Shown: piece by piece, positions 8,143 through 16,850 of the stretch
Numbering within the stretch: the first letter of the stretch is position 1
How the letters are laid out: each line of letters opens with the position of its first letter
Source: Actinomarinicola tropica
GTDB taxonomy: Bacteria; Actinomycetota; Acidimicrobiia; Acidimicrobiales; SKKL01
Direction of reading: 5' to 3'
Length of the DNA: 64,000 nt
NCBI RefSeq assembly: GCF_009650215.1
Contig: NZ_CP045851.1
Coordinates: 907,189-971,188, forward strand
Program-made: the position numbers and the translations under genes
Notes under the pieces: model-generated
Databases searched by the model: none
The model's input: only the letters and a program-made list of their open reading frames with translations
Told to the model about the DNA's origin: nothing

Positions 8143-8148
8143 TACTGT
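8143..8148 (+). promoter_or_regulatory. Leaderless -10 box before alpha/beta hydrolase gene
   Basis: TACTGT ends 6 nt before ATG 8155 in the 17-bp gap after the preceding gene. No Shine-Dalgarno sequence is present. Confidence 0.4.
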
Positions 8149-8154
8149 CCGCGC

Positions 8155-8886
8155 ATGACCGCCGTCTTCGTCCACGGGGTCCCCGAGACGTCGTCGCTCT
8201 GGGACCCGCTCGTCGCCGAGCTCGACCGTGACGACACGGCCCAGCTCGCCCTCCCCGGGTTCGGCAGCGCGCTGCCCGACGGGTTCGAGCCCACCATGCA
8301 CCGCTACGCCGACTGGCTCGCCGACGAGCTGCGCCGCTTCGACGAGGTCGACCTCGTCGGCCACGACTGGGGTGCCCTGCTCTCCATGCGGGTGCTCGCC
8401 GACCAGCCCGCCAACGTGCGGACCTGGGTCATCGACAGCGGTGACCTCGGGCCCGACCACAAGTGGCACGACGCGGCCCGCACCTGGCAGACGCCCGGCG
8501 ACGGCGAGGCGGTCATGGACGCGTGGGTCGCCAGCTCGGTCGAGGACCGCGCCGCGACCCTCGAAGGCGTCGGCGCCCCCGCCGACGGCGCGCTCGAGAT
8601 GGCCCGGCACCTCGACGCGGAGATGGGGCGGGCGATCCTCGGCCTCTACCGCTCGGCCGTCGACGTGGGGCGCGAGTGGGGACCTGGGATCGACTCCTGG
8701 ACGGCGCCCGGCATGGTCGTCGGGTCGGCCCTCGACCCGTTCCGCAGCCCCCGCCTGATCACCCGCCTGGCCGAGCGCACCGGCGCCGAGGTGCTCGAGC
8801 TATCGGAGTGCGGCCACTGGTGGATGCTCGAACGCCCCGCCGAGGTCGCCCGCGCCCTCGAGTCCTTCTGGTCCCGCCACCCCTGA
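8155..8886 (+). CDS. Alpha/beta hydrolase (epoxide hydrolase/haloalkane dehalogenase-like)
   Basis: 243 residues. VFVHGVPETSSLWDPLVAEL holds the HGxP oxyanion motif typical of epoxide hydrolases and haloalkane dehalogenases; VDLVGHDWGALLSMRVLADQP is the nucleophile elbow G-H-D-W-G with an aspartate nucleophile, again as in those two groups. A catalytic His is seen in LSECGHWWMLERP near the C-terminus. The reaction is therefore probably hydrolysis through an alkyl-enzyme ester, on an unknown substrate. Start ATG 8155 follows a TACTGT -10 box by 6 nt. A 44-bp repeat array follows the gene. Confidence 0.87.
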   Translation: MTAVFVHGVPETSSLWDPLVAELDRDDTAQLALPGFGSALPDGFEPTMHRYADWLADELRRFDEVDLVGHDWGALLSMRVLADQPANVRTWVIDSGDLGPDHKWHDAARTWQTPGDGEAVMDAWVASSVEDRAATLEGVGAPADGALEMARHLDAEMGRAILGLYRSAVDVGREWGPGIDSWTAPGMVVGSALDPFRSPRLITRLAERTGAEVLELSECGHWWMLERPAEVARALESFWSRHP

Positions 8887-8931
8887 CACTCACCCCCCCC
8901 GAACCCCCGCCGCCGACCCGCCGGGTCGGGC

Positions 8932-9145
8932 GCGGTTGGCGTCACATGCGCCGGATGTCGCGCCCGACCGAGGGGGAGGGGCGTGCGGGCGCTGGGGTTG
9001 GGCGCAGTTGGCGTCACATGCGCCGGATGTCGCGCCCGACCGTGGGGGTTGGGCGCGGTTGGCGTCACATGCGCCGGATGTCGCGCCCGGCCGTGGGGGT
9101 TGGGCGCGGTTGGCGTCAGATGCGCCGGATGTCGCGCCCAACCGA
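8932..9145. repeat. Four-copy intergenic repeat with imperfect hairpin units
   Basis: The 316-bp gap between the hydrolase and the ABC transporter holds four copies of a roughly 40-44-bp unit, each containing GTTGGCGTCACATGCGCCGG and then ATGTCGCGCCC. The copies begin (GTTGG) at 8935, 9007, 9058 and 9109, so periods are 72, 51 and 51 bp. Within each unit GGCGTCACAT and ATGTCGCGCC form an imperfect inverted repeat (8 of 10 pairs). On the minus strand the 51-bp period reads as 17-residue repeats, but no start signal or family supports a gene. The rest of the gap is G-rich sequence with no recognisable signal. Confidence 0.8.
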
Positions 9146-9202
9146 GGGGGAGGGGCTTGGACGCCCGCGGGGGAGGGACTCGGCCGCTCGGCCGGGGGTC
9201 GC

Positions 9203-11173
9203 TCAGGCGCCGGGTGGGCGCATCGGTGGTGGGCCGCCGCCGGGGCCGCCGGGGCCGGGAGGGCCGCCGGTACCCGAGGTGGGCGGCAGCTCCTCGTCGA
9301 CGTCGACCACCGGGGCGCTGAACTGCGACTGGTAGAGCCGGAAGTACGCGCCGCGGGCCTCGATCAGCTCCTCGTGGGAGCCCTGCTCCACGATCCGCCC
9401 GTCCTCCATCATCAGGATCGTGTCGGCGTCGCGGATGGTCGACAGGCGGTGGGCGATCACGAAGCTCGTCCGCTGCGAGCGCAGCGCCGCCATCGCCTCC
9501 TGGATGAGCACCTCGGTGCGGGTGTCGACCGAGCTCGTCGCCTCGTCGAGGATGAGGATCGACGGATCGTTGAGGAACGCCCGGGCGATGGTGAGCAGCT
9601 GCTTCTCGCCCGCCGACAGGTTGCCGCCGTCCTCGTCGACGACCGTCTCGTAGCCGTCGGGGAGCGTGTGCACGAACCGGTCGACGTAGGCGGCCCGTGC
9701 CGCGGCGAGGACCGCCTCGTCCGGCGCGTCGAGATCGCCGTAGCGCAGGTTGTCCCAGATCGTCCCCTCGAACAGCCAGGTGTCCTGGAGCACCATGCCG
9801 ATCTTCTCCCGCAGCTGCTCCCGCCGCAGCTCGCGGATGTCGATGCCGTCGAGGGTGATCGACCCGCCGTCGATCTCGTAGAACCGCATGATGAGGTTGA
9901 CGAGCGTCGTCTTGCCCGCCCCGGTCGGGCCGACGATCGCGATCGTCTGGCCGGGCTCGGCGACGAGCGACAGGTCCTCGATGAGCTTGCTGTCGGGTGA
10001 GTAGGAGAACGACACGCCGTCGAACTCGACCCGTCCCCGCACCACCGGCAGCGCCGGGGCATCCTCCACCGACGGGTCCGGGTCCTCGTCCGGCGCATCG
10101 AGCAGCTCGAACACCCGCTCTGCCGAGGCCAGGCCCGACTGGAGCATGTTCATCATCGAGGCCAGGGCGGTGAGCGGCTGGGTGAACAGCCGTGAGTACT
10201 GGATGAACGCCTGGAGCTCGCCGATCGTCATGGCGCCGCTCGTGATGCGCAGCGACCCGACGACGGCGACCACGAGGTAGTTGAGGTTCCCGAGGAACAT
10301 CACCGACGGCTGGGTCGTCCCGACGATGAACTGGGCACGCCAGCTGGCGTCGTACAGCTCGTCGTTCACCTCGGCGAAGCGGGCCTCGACCTCGGCCTGA
10401 CGCCCGAACACCTTCACGAGCGAGTGCCCGGTGAACGACTCCTCGACGATCGAGTTCAGCTCGCCGGTGTGGCGCCACTGCGCCCCGAACCGGGTGCGGG
10501 ACCGGGCCATGATCACCCGCACCAGCTTGATCGACGTCGGGATGAGCAGCACCGCGAACAGGGCGAGGATCGGCGAGATCCACAGCATCATCACGAGCAC
10601 GCCGGTGATCATCAGCACCTGGTTGAGCGCCTGGCTCACGCTCATCTGGAGGCTCTGGGCCAGGTTGTCGATGTCGTTCGTGACCCGGCTGAGCAGGTCG
10701 CCGCGGGGCGTGCGGTCGACGTGGGAGAGGGGCAGGCGGTGGACCTTGTCCTCGACCTGGCCACGCAGCCGGGCCATCGAGCGGTTGACGACGCCGTGCA
10801 TCAGGTAGGCGACCAGCCACGACAGCGACGCGCCGATCACGTAGATCGCGGCCGCGGTGAGCAACGTCGACCGCAGGGCGACACGGTCGAGCCCCTCGGT
10901 GCGGGCCAAGCCCTCGACGATCAGGTCGGTGGCCCTCCCGAGCAGCCGCGGCCCGTAGACGGTCATCGCCACGCTGAGCACCGTCGAGCACAGCATCAAC
11001 GTGATGCGGGCCCGCTCCGGGCGCAGCAGGGCGACGAGCCGGCGCACCGTGCCCCTGGCGTCGGTCGTCTGCACCATCGGGGGCGCACCCGAGCCCCACG
11101 GGGTGCGGGTCAGGGCCTGGTCGCGGGTGGAGAGGCGTTCGCCGGACGAGGGCTGGGGGGCGGTCGTGGTCAC
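9203..11173 (-). CDS. ABC exporter half-transporter, catalytic-site subunit (TMD-NBD)
   Basis: 656 residues: about 70 N-terminal polar residues, a six-helix exporter transmembrane domain, then a nucleotide-binding domain with Walker A GPTGAGKT, signature LSAGEKQL, Walker B ILILDEA with the catalytic Glu, and H-loop IAHRLS. It ends in a Gly/Pro-rich tail. GTG 11173 is chosen because it overlaps the stop of the upstream half-transporter gene (GTGA), a sign of translational coupling. The two proteins would form a heterodimeric multidrug/lipid-type exporter in the cytoplasmic membrane. Substrate unknown. Confidence 0.92.
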   Translation of the reverse strand: MTTTAPQPSSGERLSTRDQALTRTPWGSGAPPMVQTTDARGTVRRLVALLRPERARITLMLCSTVLSVAMTVYGPRLLGRATDLIVEGLARTEGLDRVALRSTLLTAAAIYVIGASLSWLVAYLMHGVVNRSMARLRGQVEDKVHRLPLSHVDRTPRGDLLSRVTNDIDNLAQSLQMSVSQALNQVLMITGVLVMMLWISPILALFAVLLIPTSIKLVRVIMARSRTRFGAQWRHTGELNSIVEESFTGHSLVKVFGRQAEVEARFAEVNDELYDASWRAQFIVGTTQPSVMFLGNLNYLVVAVVGSLRITSGAMTIGELQAFIQYSRLFTQPLTALASMMNMLQSGLASAERVFELLDAPDEDPDPSVEDAPALPVVRGRVEFDGVSFSYSPDSKLIEDLSLVAEPGQTIAIVGPTGAGKTTLVNLIMRFYEIDGGSITLDGIDIRELRREQLREKIGMVLQDTWLFEGTIWDNLRYGDLDAPDEAVLAAARAAYVDRFVHTLPDGYETVVDEDGGNLSAGEKQLLTIARAFLNDPSILILDEATSSVDTRTEVLIQEAMAALRSQRTSFVIAHRLSTIRDADTILMMEDGRIVEQGSHEELIEARGAYFRLYQSQFSAPVVDVDEELPPTSGTGGPPGPGGPGGGPPPMRPPGA

Positions 11174-12900
11174 ACCGCCTCCTGGACGCTGCGCTGGGAC
11201 TCGACGATCTCCTGGTACGTCGGGCACCCGGCGACGAGCTCGTCGTGGGTGCCGAGGCCGACCACCTCGCCGCCCTCGAGCACGACGATCTGGTCGGCGT
11301 CGACGATCGTCGACACCCGCTGGGCGACGACGAGGAACGACGCCCCCGACGTGTAGGCCGGCAGCGCGGCACGCAGCCGGGCATCGGTGGCCAGGTCGAG
11401 CGCGGAGAACGAGTCGTCGAAGAGGTAGATCTGCGGCTTGCGGACGAGGGCCCGGGCGATGGCCAGGCGCTGGCGCTGCCCGCCGGACACGTTCGTGCCG
11501 CCCTGGGTGATCGCCGCCTCGAGCCCGCCCGGCATCGACGAGACGAACTCCGCGGCCTGGGCCACGGCCAGCGCCGCCCACATCTCCTCCTCGGTGGCGT
11601 CGCCCTTGCCGTAGCGGAGGTTGTCGGCGACCGATCCCGAGAAGAGGAACGGCTTCTGCGGCACCAGGCCGATGCGCGACCACAGGTCGTCGAGCGCCAG
11701 CTCCCGCACGTCGACCCCCTCGACCAGGACCGCGCCGCCGGTGACGTCGTAGAGCCGGGGGACGAGGTTGAGCAGCGTCGTCTTGCCCGAGCCGGTGCTG
11801 CCGATGATCGCCGTCGTCTGGCCCGGCGTCACCGTGAACGACACGTCCTTCACCACCGGCTCCTCCGCGCCGGGGTACCCGAACGTGACGTCCCGCAGCT
11901 CGAGGCGGCCGGTGCGGGGCACGTCCTGGCGGGGCGAGGCCGGGGCGACGACCGTCGGCTCGGCGTCGAGCGCCTCCATGATCCGCTGCCCCGACACCGC
12001 GGCGCGGGGGAGCATCGTGAACATGAAGCCGGCCATCAGCACCGACATCAGCACGAGCACGATGTAGCCGAGGAAGGCGACGAGGGACCCGAGCGTCGAC
12101 TCGCCGGCGTCGATGCGGATGGCGCCGTACCAGACGACCGCCACGCTGGCGCCGTTCTGCACGACGATCACGAGCGGGAAGAGGATCGCCATGATCCGCC
12201 CCGCCCGCAGCGCCGTGGAGGTGAGCGACTGGTTGGCGTCGTCGAAGCGCCGGACCTCGGTGGGTTCGCGGACGAAGGCCCGCACGACGCGCAGGCCGGT
12301 GATCTGCTCCCGCAGCACGGTGTTGACCACGTCGATGCGGTCCTGCATCGCGGTGAACGCCGGGTGCGCCTTCGACATCATGACGCCGACGATCACGACG
12401 ATGATCGGCACGGCGACGAGGAGGACGAGCGACAGCGCGGCGTCCTCCCGGACGGCCATGAAGGTGCCGAACCCGAACGTGAGCGGCGCGACCACGGCCA
12501 TCGTCGCGGCCATCTGCACCGCGGTCTGCACCTGCTGGACGTCGTTGGTGATGCGGGTGATGAGGGTCGGCGGGCCGAAACGGCCGACCTCCTGGGCGGA
12601 GAAGCCGGTGACCTTGTGGAACAGGTCCCTGCGGATCTCCCGCCCGACCCCCATCGAGGAGCGGGCGGCGAAGTGGATGCCGATCACCATCGCCACGACC
12701 TGGGCGAAGGCGACGACGAGGAGCAGGCCGCCGACCCGCCAGATGGCGTCGCGGTCGTCGGCGACGACGCCCTCGTCGATGATGCGGGCCGTCACCCGGG
12801 GCAGCAGGAGGGTGAACAGCGCCTGGAGCGCCTGGAAGGCCACGACCCCCACCAGCAGCGGCCGCACCCGCGGCAGGTAGAGGCGCATGAGCCGGATCAC
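11170..12900 (-). CDS. ABC exporter half-transporter, degenerate-site subunit (TMD-NBD)
   Basis: 576 residues: six-helix exporter domain and an NBD with Walker A GSTGSGKT and signature VSGGQRQ. Walker B is IYLFDDSFSALD, with Asp in place of the catalytic Glu, and the H-loop is VAQRVST, with Gln replacing the switch His. The partner encoded just downstream keeps Glu and His. This is the asymmetric arrangement of heterodimeric exporters such as TM287/288, where one ATP site is degenerate. GTG 12900 (IRLMRLYLPRV) is chosen on family alignment; ATG 12888 is an alternative. Confidence 0.92.
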   Translation of the reverse strand: MIRLMRLYLPRVRPLLVGVVAFQALQALFTLLLPRVTARIIDEGVVADDRDAIWRVGGLLLVVAFAQVVAMVIGIHFAARSSMGVGREIRRDLFHKVTGFSAQEVGRFGPPTLITRITNDVQQVQTAVQMAATMAVVAPLTFGFGTFMAVREDAALSLVLLVAVPIIVVIVGVMMSKAHPAFTAMQDRIDVVNTVLREQITGLRVVRAFVREPTEVRRFDDANQSLTSTALRAGRIMAILFPLVIVVQNGASVAVVWYGAIRIDAGESTLGSLVAFLGYIVLVLMSVLMAGFMFTMLPRAAVSGQRIMEALDAEPTVVAPASPRQDVPRTGRLELRDVTFGYPGAEEPVVKDVSFTVTPGQTTAIIGSTGSGKTTLLNLVPRLYDVTGGAVLVEGVDVRELALDDLWSRIGLVPQKPFLFSGSVADNLRYGKGDATEEEMWAALAVAQAAEFVSSMPGGLEAAITQGGTNVSGGQRQRLAIARALVRKPQIYLFDDSFSALDLATDARLRAALPAYTSGASFLVVAQRVSTIVDADQIVVLEGGEVVGLGTHDELVAGCPTYQEIVESQRSVQEAV

Positions 12901-12959
12901 CCCGGCGACAGTACCCGGCCCCCTGCTGACGATGTGCCAGCAAAGGGCCGAGGTCGAGG

Positions 12960-14348
12960 TCAGGCCTGGGCCGGCACGTCCTGGGTGGCCATCCAGGCGC
13001 CGTAGCCGCCGAGCACGTCGCTCACGTCGGCCATGCCCTGCGAGCGCAGGAGGCTGGCGGCGATCGACGAGCGGTACCCGCCGGCGCAGAACACCACCGT
13101 CGGGGCCGCAGGGTCGAGCTGGTCGAGCGAGTCCCGCAGGTGGGCGAGGGGGATCGGGCGTGCGGTCTCGATCGACCCGAGCTTCACCTCGCCGGGGTTG
13201 CGGATGTCGACGAGCTGGATCGCCGTGCCGTCGTCGAGCGTGCGCCGCAGGTCGACGGCGGTGACCTGGGAGGCCCGCTCGACGTGCTCGGGGTGGTCGA
13301 CGAAGGAGGCGATGCCGCCCTCGAGCGCCCCGGCGACGGTGTCGAAGCCGATGCGCCCGAGCCGCAGCTGGGCCTCGACGACCGCCTCGGGCTCGCCGAC
13401 GAGCACGATCGGCGTGTCGTGGGGGACGACGGTGCCGGCGTACTCGGCGAAGCGGCCGCCGATGCCGACGCTGATCGAGCCGTGCAGGTGGCCGTGGGCG
13501 AACTCCTCCGGGTCCCGCACGTCGAGCACGACCGCGCCGTCGGCCTGGGTCGCGACGACCTCGTCGAACGACATCCACGTCGGGGTGATCGACTCGTCGA
13601 GCAGCGCCCGGTCCTTGCGGTTCAGCACCGCGTCGTAGGGGAAGTAGCTCGGCGCCGACGGCTGGTCGGCGGTGACCATGGCGACGAACTGGTCCGGCGT
13701 CATGTCCTGGAGGGCGTAGTTCGTGCGGCGCTGCTCACCGATCGTGGAGACCGTCTCGGTCGACAGGTTCTTGCCGCACGCCGACCCCGCGCCGTGGGCG
13801 GGGAAGACCTTCGTGGCGTCGGGCAGGTCGAGCAGCTTGTTGTGCAGCGAGTCGTAGAGCTTGCGCGCCAGCTCGTCGGCGGTGACGTCGAACGAGGCGA
13901 GCAGGTCGGGACGGCCGACGTCGCCGATGAACATCGTGTCGCCGGTGAGCACGCCGTAGGGGGTCTCGGCGTCGGGGGTCTCGTGGACGACGACGCTGAT
14001 CGACTCGGGGGTGTGGCCCGGGGTCGAGCGGATCTCGAGGGTCACCTCGCCGAGGGAGATGCGCTCGCCGTCGCGCAGCTTCCGCGACGGGAACTCGGTC
14101 TCGGCGACCTCGCCGAACCCGATCTCGGCCCCGGTGGCCGCAGCCAGCTCGAGGTGCCCGGACAGGAAGTCGGCGTGGAAGTGGGTCTCGATGACGAGCT
14201 CGATGGTGAGCCCGTTGGCGGCCGCGTCGTCGACGTACTCCTGCACGTCACGGCGGGGGTCGACGACGACGGCGCGGCCGGTCGTCGTGTCGCCGATCAG
14301 GTACGAGGCGTGGGAGAGGCAGTCGAGGTAGTACTGGGTGAAGTGCAT
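12960..14348 (-). CDS. cstB: CstB-like persulfide dioxygenase-rhodanese fusion
   Basis: 462 residues. Residues 1-240 are a metallo-beta-lactamase fold of persulfide dioxygenase type: ETHFHADFLSGH (HxHxD iron motif), STPGHTPES, LTGDTMFIGDVGRPD and VFPAHGAGSACG. Two rhodanese-like domains follow; the first has no active-site Cys (loop VLVGEPEAV), the second has Cys in VVFCAGGYRSS. This order, dioxygenase, pseudo-rhodanese, active rhodanese, is that of staphylococcal CstB, which oxidises persulfides to thiosulfate/sulfite. AGGAG lies 7 nt before ATG 14348; a GTG at 14363 is an alternative. It is the last gene of a coupled sulfur operon. Confidence 0.85.
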   Translation of the reverse strand: MHFTQYYLDCLSHASYLIGDTTTGRAVVVDPRRDVQEYVDDAAANGLTIELVIETHFHADFLSGHLELAAATGAEIGFGEVAETEFPSRKLRDGERISLGEVTLEIRSTPGHTPESISVVVHETPDAETPYGVLTGDTMFIGDVGRPDLLASFDVTADELARKLYDSLHNKLLDLPDATKVFPAHGAGSACGKNLSTETVSTIGEQRRTNYALQDMTPDQFVAMVTADQPSAPSYFPYDAVLNRKDRALLDESITPTWMSFDEVVATQADGAVVLDVRDPEEFAHGHLHGSISVGIGGRFAEYAGTVVPHDTPIVLVGEPEAVVEAQLRLGRIGFDTVAGALEGGIASFVDHPEHVERASQVTAVDLRRTLDDGTAIQLVDIRNPGEVKLGSIETARPIPLAHLRDSLDQLDPAAPTVVFCAGGYRSSIAASLLRSQGMADVSDVLGGYGAWMATQDVPAQA

Positions 14349-14359
14349 GGCGTGGCTCC

Positions 14360-14956
14360 TCACGAGGCACGGGCCGCGGTGGCCCGCTCGTTGGCGGCGG
14401 TCAGCTCGGAGATGACGTCACGCACGTCGCACGTGGCGCCCTTGTTGTAGGGGAGGCGGGAGAGCAGCATGGCCATCCCGCAGGTGTTGGTGACGGCGGA
14501 GAAGGTGAGGCCGGCGCCGATGAACCCGGCGACGGCGGCCAGCGGGCGGTAGCGGGTGCTGGCGAGGACGCTGGTGAGCACGATCGAGCCGGCGACCAGT
14601 CGGACCTGTCGCTCGAGGCCCCAGCGGGCGTCGTTGGCGTTGACCTGGCCGCCCGAGGCGACCCACGAGCCCATGCCGCCGACGAGCACGCGCACGTTGG
14701 ACAGGCCCGTCTCGGCCAGGTGCTCGCTGGCCTGGGTGGCGCGGCCGCCGGACTGGCAGATGAGCACGACCGGCTGCTCGAGGTGGCGGGTGAGCTCGTC
14801 GCGGTGCTCGCTCAGGGTGTCGAGGGGCACGTGGTAGGAGCCGGGGATGTGGGCGGATTCGTACTCCGCCCCGGTGCGGACGTCGATGAGGTGGACCTCG
14901 GCGTCGGTGCTGAGGAGGTGCTGCAGCTCGGTGGGGGTGATGGTGCTGTCGGTCAC
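14360..14956 (-). CDS. YgaP-like membrane rhodanese (rhodanese + DUF2892)
   Basis: 198 residues. Residues 1-110 are a rhodanese domain with active-site loop CQSGGRAT; residues about 115-180 contain two hydrophobic helices (VRLVAGSIVLTSVLAST and PLAAVAGFIGAGLTFSAV) and the CGMAMLLSRLPYN ending of the DUF2892 family. E. coli YgaP has the same architecture: a sulfurtransferase anchored by two helices facing the cytoplasm. GTG 14956 overlaps the stop of the preceding small ORF (GTGA) and the CstB-like gene follows after 11 bp, so the set is translationally linked. In E. coli ygaP is controlled by an ArsR-family protein, and an ArsR gene heads this island too. Confidence 0.88.
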   Translation of the reverse strand: MTDSTITPTELQHLLSTDAEVHLIDVRTGAEYESAHIPGSYHVPLDTLSEHRDELTRHLEQPVVLICQSGGRATQASEHLAETGLSNVRVLVGGMGSWVASGGQVNANDARWGLERQVRLVAGSIVLTSVLASTRYRPLAAVAGFIGAGLTFSAVTNTCGMAMLLSRLPYNKGATCDVRDVISELTAANERATAARAS

Positions 14957-15102
14957 GGGGTGGGATCTCCTGTGGGGGTGGAACCGGCGGGGGAGGGGTT
15001 GGGGTGGACGGCAGAGGTGTCGATGAGGCGGACGCGCCCGGAGCCGAGGTCGTAGACGGCGCCGGCCAGGAGGGCGTCGGCACGGGAGGCGAGGGTGGTC
15101 AT
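14953..15102 (-). CDS. Small ORF, resembling the C-terminal tail of a beta-carbonic anhydrase
   Basis: 49 residues, overlapping the SulP stop (ATGA at 15102-15099) and the rhodanese start (GTGA at 14956-14953), which argues for real translation. The segment LLAGAVYDLGSGRVRLIDT resembles the final strand of beta-carbonic anhydrases (pattern VGxxYxLxxGRVxxL), which are often encoded beside or fused to SulP transporters. The catalytic zinc region is absent, so it would be an enzyme remnant, or a short coupling peptide that merely looks like one. The resemblance is from memory of the family and not tested. Confidence 0.45.
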   Translation of the reverse strand: MTTLASRADALLAGAVYDLGSGRVRLIDTSAVHPNPSPAGSTPTGDPTP

Positions 15103-16841
15103 GCGCTCACGCTCCGGAACGACCGGATCACCGACGTCGGCGGGACGAGCTCGGCGGCCTCCAGGCGAGGCTCGTGCCGGGCGACGGACTCCATCGCCGC
15201 GTCCACGTCGAGGTGGACGTGCCGGCCGAGCCGCTGCCACAGGCCGGACCGCATCATCACGTCGCGGACGGGGCCCTTCACCGTGGCGAGGTGCACGTCG
15301 ACGCCGCGCTCGGTCAGCTCGTCGAGTATCTCGTGGAGCGCCTGGTCGCCCGAGGCGTCCAGGTCGTTGACGCCGGTGAAGTCGATCACGACGGTGTCGA
15401 CGTCGCCCTCCTCGGCGACCAGCTCGGTGAGGCGCCGCTTCACGAAGGCCACGTTGACGAAGTTGACCGAGGTGTCGAGGCGGATGGCGGTGACGCCGGG
15501 GATCCGTTCGGCGGTCGGGAAGCGGTCGACGTTGCGGTAGGCGTGCGTGCCGGCGATGCGCCCGAGGACGGCGGTGTGGGGCTTCATGAGGCGCAGGAAC
15601 AGCAGGCCGAGCGAGGTGACGACGGCGACGCCGATGCCGAGCTCGATGCCGAGCGCGAGCGTGGCGACGAACGCCACCGCCATCGGCACCAGGTCGGCCC
15701 GGTTGACGTGGGCGATGTGCCGGGCCTCGCGCCAGTCGACGAGGCTCGCCACGGCGACGACGACGATGGCGCCGAGGGTGGCCGACGGCAGCGACTCGAG
15801 GTACGGCGTGAGCAGCACGAGGGCGACGAGGATGATCGCCACGGTGATCAGCGAGGCGAGGGGCGTGCGGGCCCCGGCCTGGGCGTTCACCGCCGTGCGG
15901 GAGAACCCGCCCGTGACGGGGAAGCCGCCGAAGAACCCGGCCCCGAGGTTCGCCGACCCGAGCCCGATGAGCTCCTGGTTGGCGTCGACCTCGTAGCGGT
16001 TCTTGCGAGCGAACACCTTGGCGATCGCGATCGACTCCATGAACCCGGCGAGCGTGATGACGAGGGCGGCGGGCAGCAGGCTGCCGACGACGCTCGAGTC
16101 GAACGACGGGACGGCGAGCATCGGCAGGTCGCTCGGGATCTCGCCGAGGACCTTCACGCCCCGGTCCTCGAGCGACAGCAGCTGGACGGCGCCGGTGGTG
16201 AGGGCGACGACCGCGAGCGCGGAGGGGAACGTGCGCTTCCAGCGCTTGAGCCCGACGAGCAGGGCGATGGCGGCCACACCGACCGCCACGGTCGTCCAGT
16301 TGACCTCACCGAGGTGGCGGACCAGCTCGGTGACGGTCTCGATCCAGCCCTCCGAGCTCGGCATGGTGATGCCGAGGAGGTGCTTGACCTGGCTCGTGCC
16401 GATGATGATGGCGGCCGCGGCCGTGTAGCCGACGAGCACCGGGTGGGAGAGGAAGTTGACGACCCATCCCGCCTTCAGCGCACCGAGCACGAAGTGGATG
16501 ACGGCCACCATCACCGCGAGCAGGGCGGCGAGCTCGACGTAGCGGGCGGTGCCCTCCTCGGCGAGCGGGGCGATGGCCGACGCGGTGAGCAGCGACATGA
16601 TCGCCACCGGCCCCACGGCCAGCTGCCGCGACGTGCCGATCAGCGCGTAGAGGACCAGCGGCACCGTCGACGCGTAGAGCCCGGCCTCGGGCGGCATCCC
16701 GGCGAGCATGGCGTAGGCCATGCCCTGGGGGATGAGCATCGCGGCGACGGTGAGGCCGGCGGTCAGGTCCCCGTTGAGGTCCCTTTGCTGGTAGCGGGGG
16801 AGCCACCCGAGGATCGGGAGGCGGGCGGTCAGTGCGCGCAT
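15099..16841 (-). CDS. SulP-family inorganic anion transporter with STAS domain
   Basis: 580 residues. The N-terminal region has the SulP hallmark LTAGLTVAAMLIPQGMAYAMLAGMPPEAGLYAS at about 28-60, followed by the multi-helix permease domain and a cytoplasmic STAS domain from about residue 435 (VTAIRLDTSVNFVNVAFVKRRL; VDTVVIDFTGVNDLDASGDQAL). SulP proteins import sulfate or bicarbonate, often by proton or sodium symport. Its position between rhodanese genes suggests a sulfur oxyanion; the adjacent carbonic-anhydrase-like fragment would instead hint at bicarbonate. The gene starts 10 bp after the rhodanese stop and overlaps the next ORF by 4 bp. Confidence 0.92.
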   Translation of the reverse strand: MRALTARLPILGWLPRYQQRDLNGDLTAGLTVAAMLIPQGMAYAMLAGMPPEAGLYASTVPLVLYALIGTSRQLAVGPVAIMSLLTASAIAPLAEEGTARYVELAALLAVMVAVIHFVLGALKAGWVVNFLSHPVLVGYTAAAAIIIGTSQVKHLLGITMPSSEGWIETVTELVRHLGEVNWTTVAVGVAAIALLVGLKRWKRTFPSALAVVALTTGAVQLLSLEDRGVKVLGEIPSDLPMLAVPSFDSSVVGSLLPAALVITLAGFMESIAIAKVFARKNRYEVDANQELIGLGSANLGAGFFGGFPVTGGFSRTAVNAQAGARTPLASLITVAIILVALVLLTPYLESLPSATLGAIVVVAVASLVDWREARHIAHVNRADLVPMAVAFVATLALGIELGIGVAVVTSLGLLFLRLMKPHTAVLGRIAGTHAYRNVDRFPTAERIPGVTAIRLDTSVNFVNVAFVKRRLTELVAEEGDVDTVVIDFTGVNDLDASGDQALHEILDELTERGVDVHLATVKGPVRDVMMRSGLWQRLGRHVHLDVDAAMESVARHEPRLEAAELVPPTSVIRSFRSVSA

Positions 16842-16850
16842 GCTGCGGCC

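Noticed and set aside
1-8886. P450, monooxygenase and hydrolases as a natural-product gene cluster
   Set aside because: No synthase, carrier protein, NRPS/PKS or transporter core is present; the set fits degradation of steroid- or terpene-like compounds better.
8890-9141. Open frame on the minus strand with 17-residue repeats (GATSGACDANRAQPPRP)
   Set aside because: It arises from the 51-bp repeat period, has no start signal or known domain and ends in G/C-rich spacer; treated as non-coding.
8932-9145. Four similar repeats could look like a CRISPR array
   Set aside because: Repeats are ~44 bp, gaps between them are only about 7-28 bp and irregular, and there are no cas genes in the window.
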